From Ooceraea biroi (lineage: Eukaryota; Arthropoda; Insecta; Hymenoptera; Formicidae), in assembly GCF_003672135.1 (NCBI RefSeq), contig NC_039507.1:10416290-10480289 (forward strand): a stretch of DNA of 64,000 bases. Reading direction: 5' to 3'. The notes under the pieces were generated by a model. It ran no database searches. It was not told the DNA's origin and was given only the letters and a program-made list of their open reading frames with translations. Positions 60,097-64,000 of the stretch are shown one piece after another. The translations under genes and the position numbers were made by a program. How positions within the stretch are numbered: the first letter of the stretch is position 1; every line of letters begins with the position of its first letter.

Positions 60097-63000
60097 AACG
60101 TTATAACTGTGTAGCGTATTTTGATATGACAAACTTTTTTCGTTAACATTTCTCTCAATATCATTATTGAAAAGAAGAAACAAGAGGAAGAAACCGTCGA
60201 CATATTTATCGCTAATTTCTGACTACTAACTAAATGCGTTCGTCGTCCTCAATCAATCATTGCGGAAATTGCAGCTTTCAAGTATCTTTACGATTGATTG
60301 TAGAAAAGTAACGCTTGTATCTACCCGGACATGATTTGTTTGATAGCGTAATATTTCGACGGTTCCTACAATGCTTGGAGTCACTCTTGTACATTACCAT
60401 GAAACGTAAAAGTGTGTGCACTCAGCAGTGCACTCGCATTTGATTTACCGATGTCGTTATCGGACTTTAGTTAATGGATCTCGAATGCCCAAGTCATGTC
60501 ATTAGTTATACACTGTATATATTATAACATGTGAAAGAGTTTGTTTTTGGGAACTGAGCGTAAACTAAATCAGAGATGAATTCTGAGAATATTACGAGAC
60601 GGATAATCTTGGTAACGGATAAATGTTGTGTTTCGTTTGAGAAAAGGGCTTAGAAGTTACACGTTAGGAAATATGAGGGAAAGATACGATCCCATCGATG
60701 TTTATTTTGCAAGCGTTACTATTGCAAAATGATGCTTCCAAAGAAAGTTGTGCTAAATAATTGTTCATTTAGTAACAATTTTTTTATGATTAGATCATCT
60801 AGTGTGATTTATTATTACTCATGATTTTATTGTTAAGTAAGCGTTAGCGTATTCTTCGAATGATCTGGCAAAACTCAGCGAGAAAGCTAACGCGAGATTA
60901 AACGCTGAAGTTAGCTTTTAGTGCTAAAGAGAGATTATACTCTACGTTATTTATTCTGAAAATATTTTTTTAATATCGTAAAATAAGTACACAATTGTGA
61001 CAGAAACTCTTAAGGGTAAAAATTCTGAGAAAGCGTATTCAAAAATTTCGTCATGGGAATTTTGCATTGTGACAATGACTAAACATATCTTGTCAAGAAT
61101 TTTTATCATACTCTCGAAACTCTTTCTCCTTTCGCTGTAAATAATGCTGACATGATATGATCATCTTGTACAAATGACAGAGTTGGATATCGACGATGCA
61201 TATTAAGCATACCGTGTGACAATTTTCCCTTTGTCAATATACAGCAATTTAAATGTAAGTTTCAAATTGAATCTCTTTACACGAATGCTCACTGTCGCAG
61301 CTATTTTTCTGCGGCTCGTATTTTTTGAAATAATTTTGCTACCGACATATTTGTTTCTAATTTACGACGTATATCGAAATTATGAATAAAGCGATCTCAT
61401 GACGAGTCTCGTTTCTGACGAATATAAATCATTTGTGCAATTAACAATTCTGTGGTAATTAATATAAATGGCTTTATTCGTATACCATTTTATAAATTAT
61501 ATATTATGATTTTACAAAAGATTTTTCTCAGGCATTATCGTTCGTATTTTATCTAAGCTTATTCTATATAATAAAATTCTTTATAACTGTACAATATTTT
61601 ACTCATATCTGTGTTCTACAAAACATTTTATCGCATATTAAGATACAGAGAAAATTTATTTTCTAAAGTGTCTGTTCTCGCTTTCTTGTATTTAATGACA
61701 AATGCAATAATATAAATTGTACACTTGCAACTCATGAAGAAATAGAGAACTGCGTTGCATCTGTCTAATTAGTAATACAATGTATTCTTGATTCAATATA
61801 ATTTCGCTTGAAACTATCGAAAATGATATTATCGAGCAATTCGCACCGCACGCTGCATTAATTAATTCCTTCGCACGCACACGTTATACCATGTAAACAT
61901 TTTTGAGTCCAAACTGAAGAAAAGAAAGCAAAACGAAACACTTTGACACAAAGATTGAGAGACAAACTTGCGTCTGACGTCTCTCTTTTATCACTACCAC
62001 GGTCTCACGGTGACATAATATAAAACATAGTGAGAGCAATCGAGCCTCAAATCCAAGTCAAAATTTCGACGTTGCCGAAGGAGGTAATTGAACCCGGTTG
62101 ACCTTAATATAAGGTAATAAACGAGCGTGAATTAAACGGCTGTCGTGTGACACGAAGGAAAATCTTATCATCCTCTTGCGGAGTACCCGAATTTAATAAA
62201 TCGCTTCCTCTTTCGGCCGTGTTCGAGATTGGACGGAGGCTCGAGCGTATTCTGTGCGTACACGTAAGGTCATCATCAACTTTTACATCGTCGGCTACGC
62301 AAGAATCTATAGCCGTATTTTCCTACACGATCGTTCGATCGAGAGCCATCATCTTCATCTGACATGTAATACTCACTCCGATATTCCCGAGAAACACGAG
62401 CGTATGTAATATAGTGTATATTCCTCGAGAATTTTGGTCTAGGGCGGGTGAAGCTACCCTAAACTGTGATTAAAATGTTTCTGTATGTACGTGATGACTT
62501 GTAACTGGTTACAACGCTGGTCCTGCTGACCGGGATCAAGAATGATTTCTACTTGTATCGCATAACGAACGATTGTCGAATAAAAACTGACATACACAAT
62601 CAACTGCCTTTTGTCATTTGATCACGCAGTCTGCAAAATCGGACATTAAAAAGGATACAATTTTAGGGTACAATCGTAATAACTTTGATTTCTAAAACAC
62701 ATTAATCTCTACTATGTAAAATGATGATAGAAACGCCACGATCGCTAGTTAAACAATGTAGAGTTTTTATTTAGTTCTTAATTTAATTGTAGTATCGAGA
62801 ATCGTACCCTCAAAATTATATCCCGTAATTCTTATGTAATTATTCCATCATAGTCTTAATTACAATTTGACTTGGCGCACACGTCTACGTAATATTTTTT
62901 CTACGAGCAAGACGGACAAAATATCGAACCTGTGTTCTTCTCATTTGATTGCGGCGCGGGTAACGATCAGTTTCGATCCGATTCGCTTTCGTGATTGCGT

Positions 63001-63690
63001 CGTGGCAGACCGGAGACTTCCGTTTCTCTGTGACGAATTTTTCGTGAATAAAAAAGAATCTTGCAGTTGCATGCTTCTATTTTCTATCGATGGATCTGTA
63101 AACATATATTTTAATCTTTCTCTGCGTTTCTCTTTCTGTGCGTTCACTTCGTTCGAAAAGTTCGGTCGAACTGAACGAGCGAGCGGCTTTGTGACGTTTG
63201 TTCCGTGGCGCTTAATGTCACTGAACCGAGCAAGTTCCACGTTTATGTAAAAGTTTACTTATCAACGACGGGGTGATTTTTACGTTGGTTTTATCATGAT
63301 TTCGATACATAATTTAAGTATGATATTTAAACACATTTATCACGCGGAAAGGGATATAATCTTGAAACGCGGAATTTGGATACTAATACGGTTCTTCGTT
63401 ATTACGTTTTACACAAACGTTTTTCCCACAGATCCTACCACGATTTAAAGTCGTGGAAATGTCCATTCTCCCTTGCAATTTCTAAACGCATTAGAAAATA
63501 TTTGAAATTAAATGCGAAATAATATTTTGTGGCAATATCTCTACGACTTTCTCTACAAATAACTCTTTAATTTATAATCAATTTTGAACGAAAAAGCGAA
63601 ATTTAAAAATTTGGTTTCTCTCAGTGTTCGCGAAAACACATTATTTTCATAGAATATATAATTAAATGAATGAGATCGCATAGCCTTAAA

Positions 63691-64000
63691 CTAGAAATTG
63701 GGATTATTTATCGGTGTACCATTCTTCCCGAACAACTCAACACTCTCCCTTGTTGTACCGTTTCGTTGTATGTTTTTCGTAGACTCCTTTTCAACGATTA
63801 TGCACTTGACGGAAGTTGCCGTCGACGTTTTGACGCATCGTCTGCATCGCCACACGAATCGGGGATCATAAACGTCGACGTCGACGACCGGAGGTTGATG
63901 GCACAGCGGATGATAAGTCTCTTGGCACTCTTGACACTCCAGCAAAATCAAGGGTCCCAGTTTCGCGCCGTTACATATCTTCGATTTTGCACACCAAAGA
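63691..64000 (-). CDS. INTS12: Integrator complex subunit 12-like PHD finger protein, C-terminal part (runs off the window)
   Basis: Minus-strand open frame entering from the right edge and ending at a TAG (63693-63691). It encodes a C4HC3 PHD zinc finger: the last base of the window fits a first Cys codon, then a Cys three residues on, the pair in ECQEC, the His and Cys of YHPLCH, and the final pair in WRCRRC. The INTS12 PHD finger is recognisable from ECQEC...YH..CH.P and from DPR.VW.C.RC, which is nearly unique to that family. INTS12 is part of the Integrator complex that cleaves snRNA and other Pol II transcripts in the nucleus. After the PHD there are only about 50 residues, rich in Lys, Thr and Asn, whereas the human protein has a long Ser-rich tail, so either the tail is short here or an intron removes the stop. 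The family is firm; the exact gene model is not. Confidence 0.72.
   Translation of the reverse strand, partial: LWCAKSKICNGAKLGPLILLECQECQETYHPLCHQPPVVDVDVYDPRFVWRCRRCVKTSTATSVKCIIVEKESTKNIQRNGTTRESVELFGKNGTPINNPNF

Larger units (their letters stand above)
58325..63690. other. Long AT-rich 3' region between PGAP2 and the INTS12-like gene
   Basis: Over 5 kb of evenly AT-rich sequence without CpG blocks, unlike the rest of the window, with several AATAAA signals in plus sense and the (AC)n repeat. The even composition suits long 3' UTRs of the two converging genes. No coding frame recognised. Confidence 0.45.

Noticed and set aside
1..64000. Well-known insect microRNAs (let-7, bantam, miR-1, miR-8, miR-9, miR-124 and others)
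   Set aside because: None of the mature sequences I recall was seen on reading; a proper search was not possible, so absence is not proven.

Overview
This window is nuclear DNA of an insect. The genes are split by short GT-AG introns, the proteins are animal housekeeping families, and long intergenic stretches alternate between AT-rich sequence and CpG-rich, CGCG-laden blocks full of pyrimidine/purine simple repeats. That uneven, CpG-rich composition fits a hymenopteran, probably an ant; this is inference, as no search was run.

Layout. Positions 1-28.7 kb hold no gene I can recognise. They contain CpG-rich islands (about 0-1.1, 10.6-11.85, 15.2-15.75 and 23.0-23.65 kb), AT-rich filler, a spliced-looking candidate first exon on the minus strand (4853-4976), a cluster of GTACCTA hairpins (19.69-19.81 kb) and a 120-bp near-perfect fold-back element (25.64-25.75 kb). 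A seven-exon minus-strand gene for an SLC36-type amino acid transporter lies at 28.89-32.0 kb, and its start codon appears to be split by intron 1. From 32.4 to 54.2 kb there is a second gene desert with simple repeats and one small TIR element (49.57-49.65 kb). From 54.2 kb the sequence becomes gene-rich: MAK16 (plus, seven coding exons, 54.44-55.94 kb), PGAP2 (plus, four coding exons, 57.30-58.32 kb), about 5 kb of UTR-like AT-rich sequence, and the 3' end of a minus-strand INTS12-like PHD-finger gene at the right edge (63.69 kb to beyond 64.0 kb).

The genes do not form a pathway. MAK16 makes 60S ribosomal subunits, PGAP2 remodels GPI anchors, the transporter moves small amino acids and INTS12 belongs to the snRNA-processing Integrator complex. 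The most interesting regulatory signal is just upstream of MAK16: four exact-phase 10-bp repeats, each with an initiator-like TCAGT core, followed by two CACGTG E-boxes. That arrangement suggests Myc/Max control of a ribosome-biogenesis gene.

Exon borders were worked out by hand from reading-frame continuity and GT/AG signals. No RNA evidence, alignment or database search was available.
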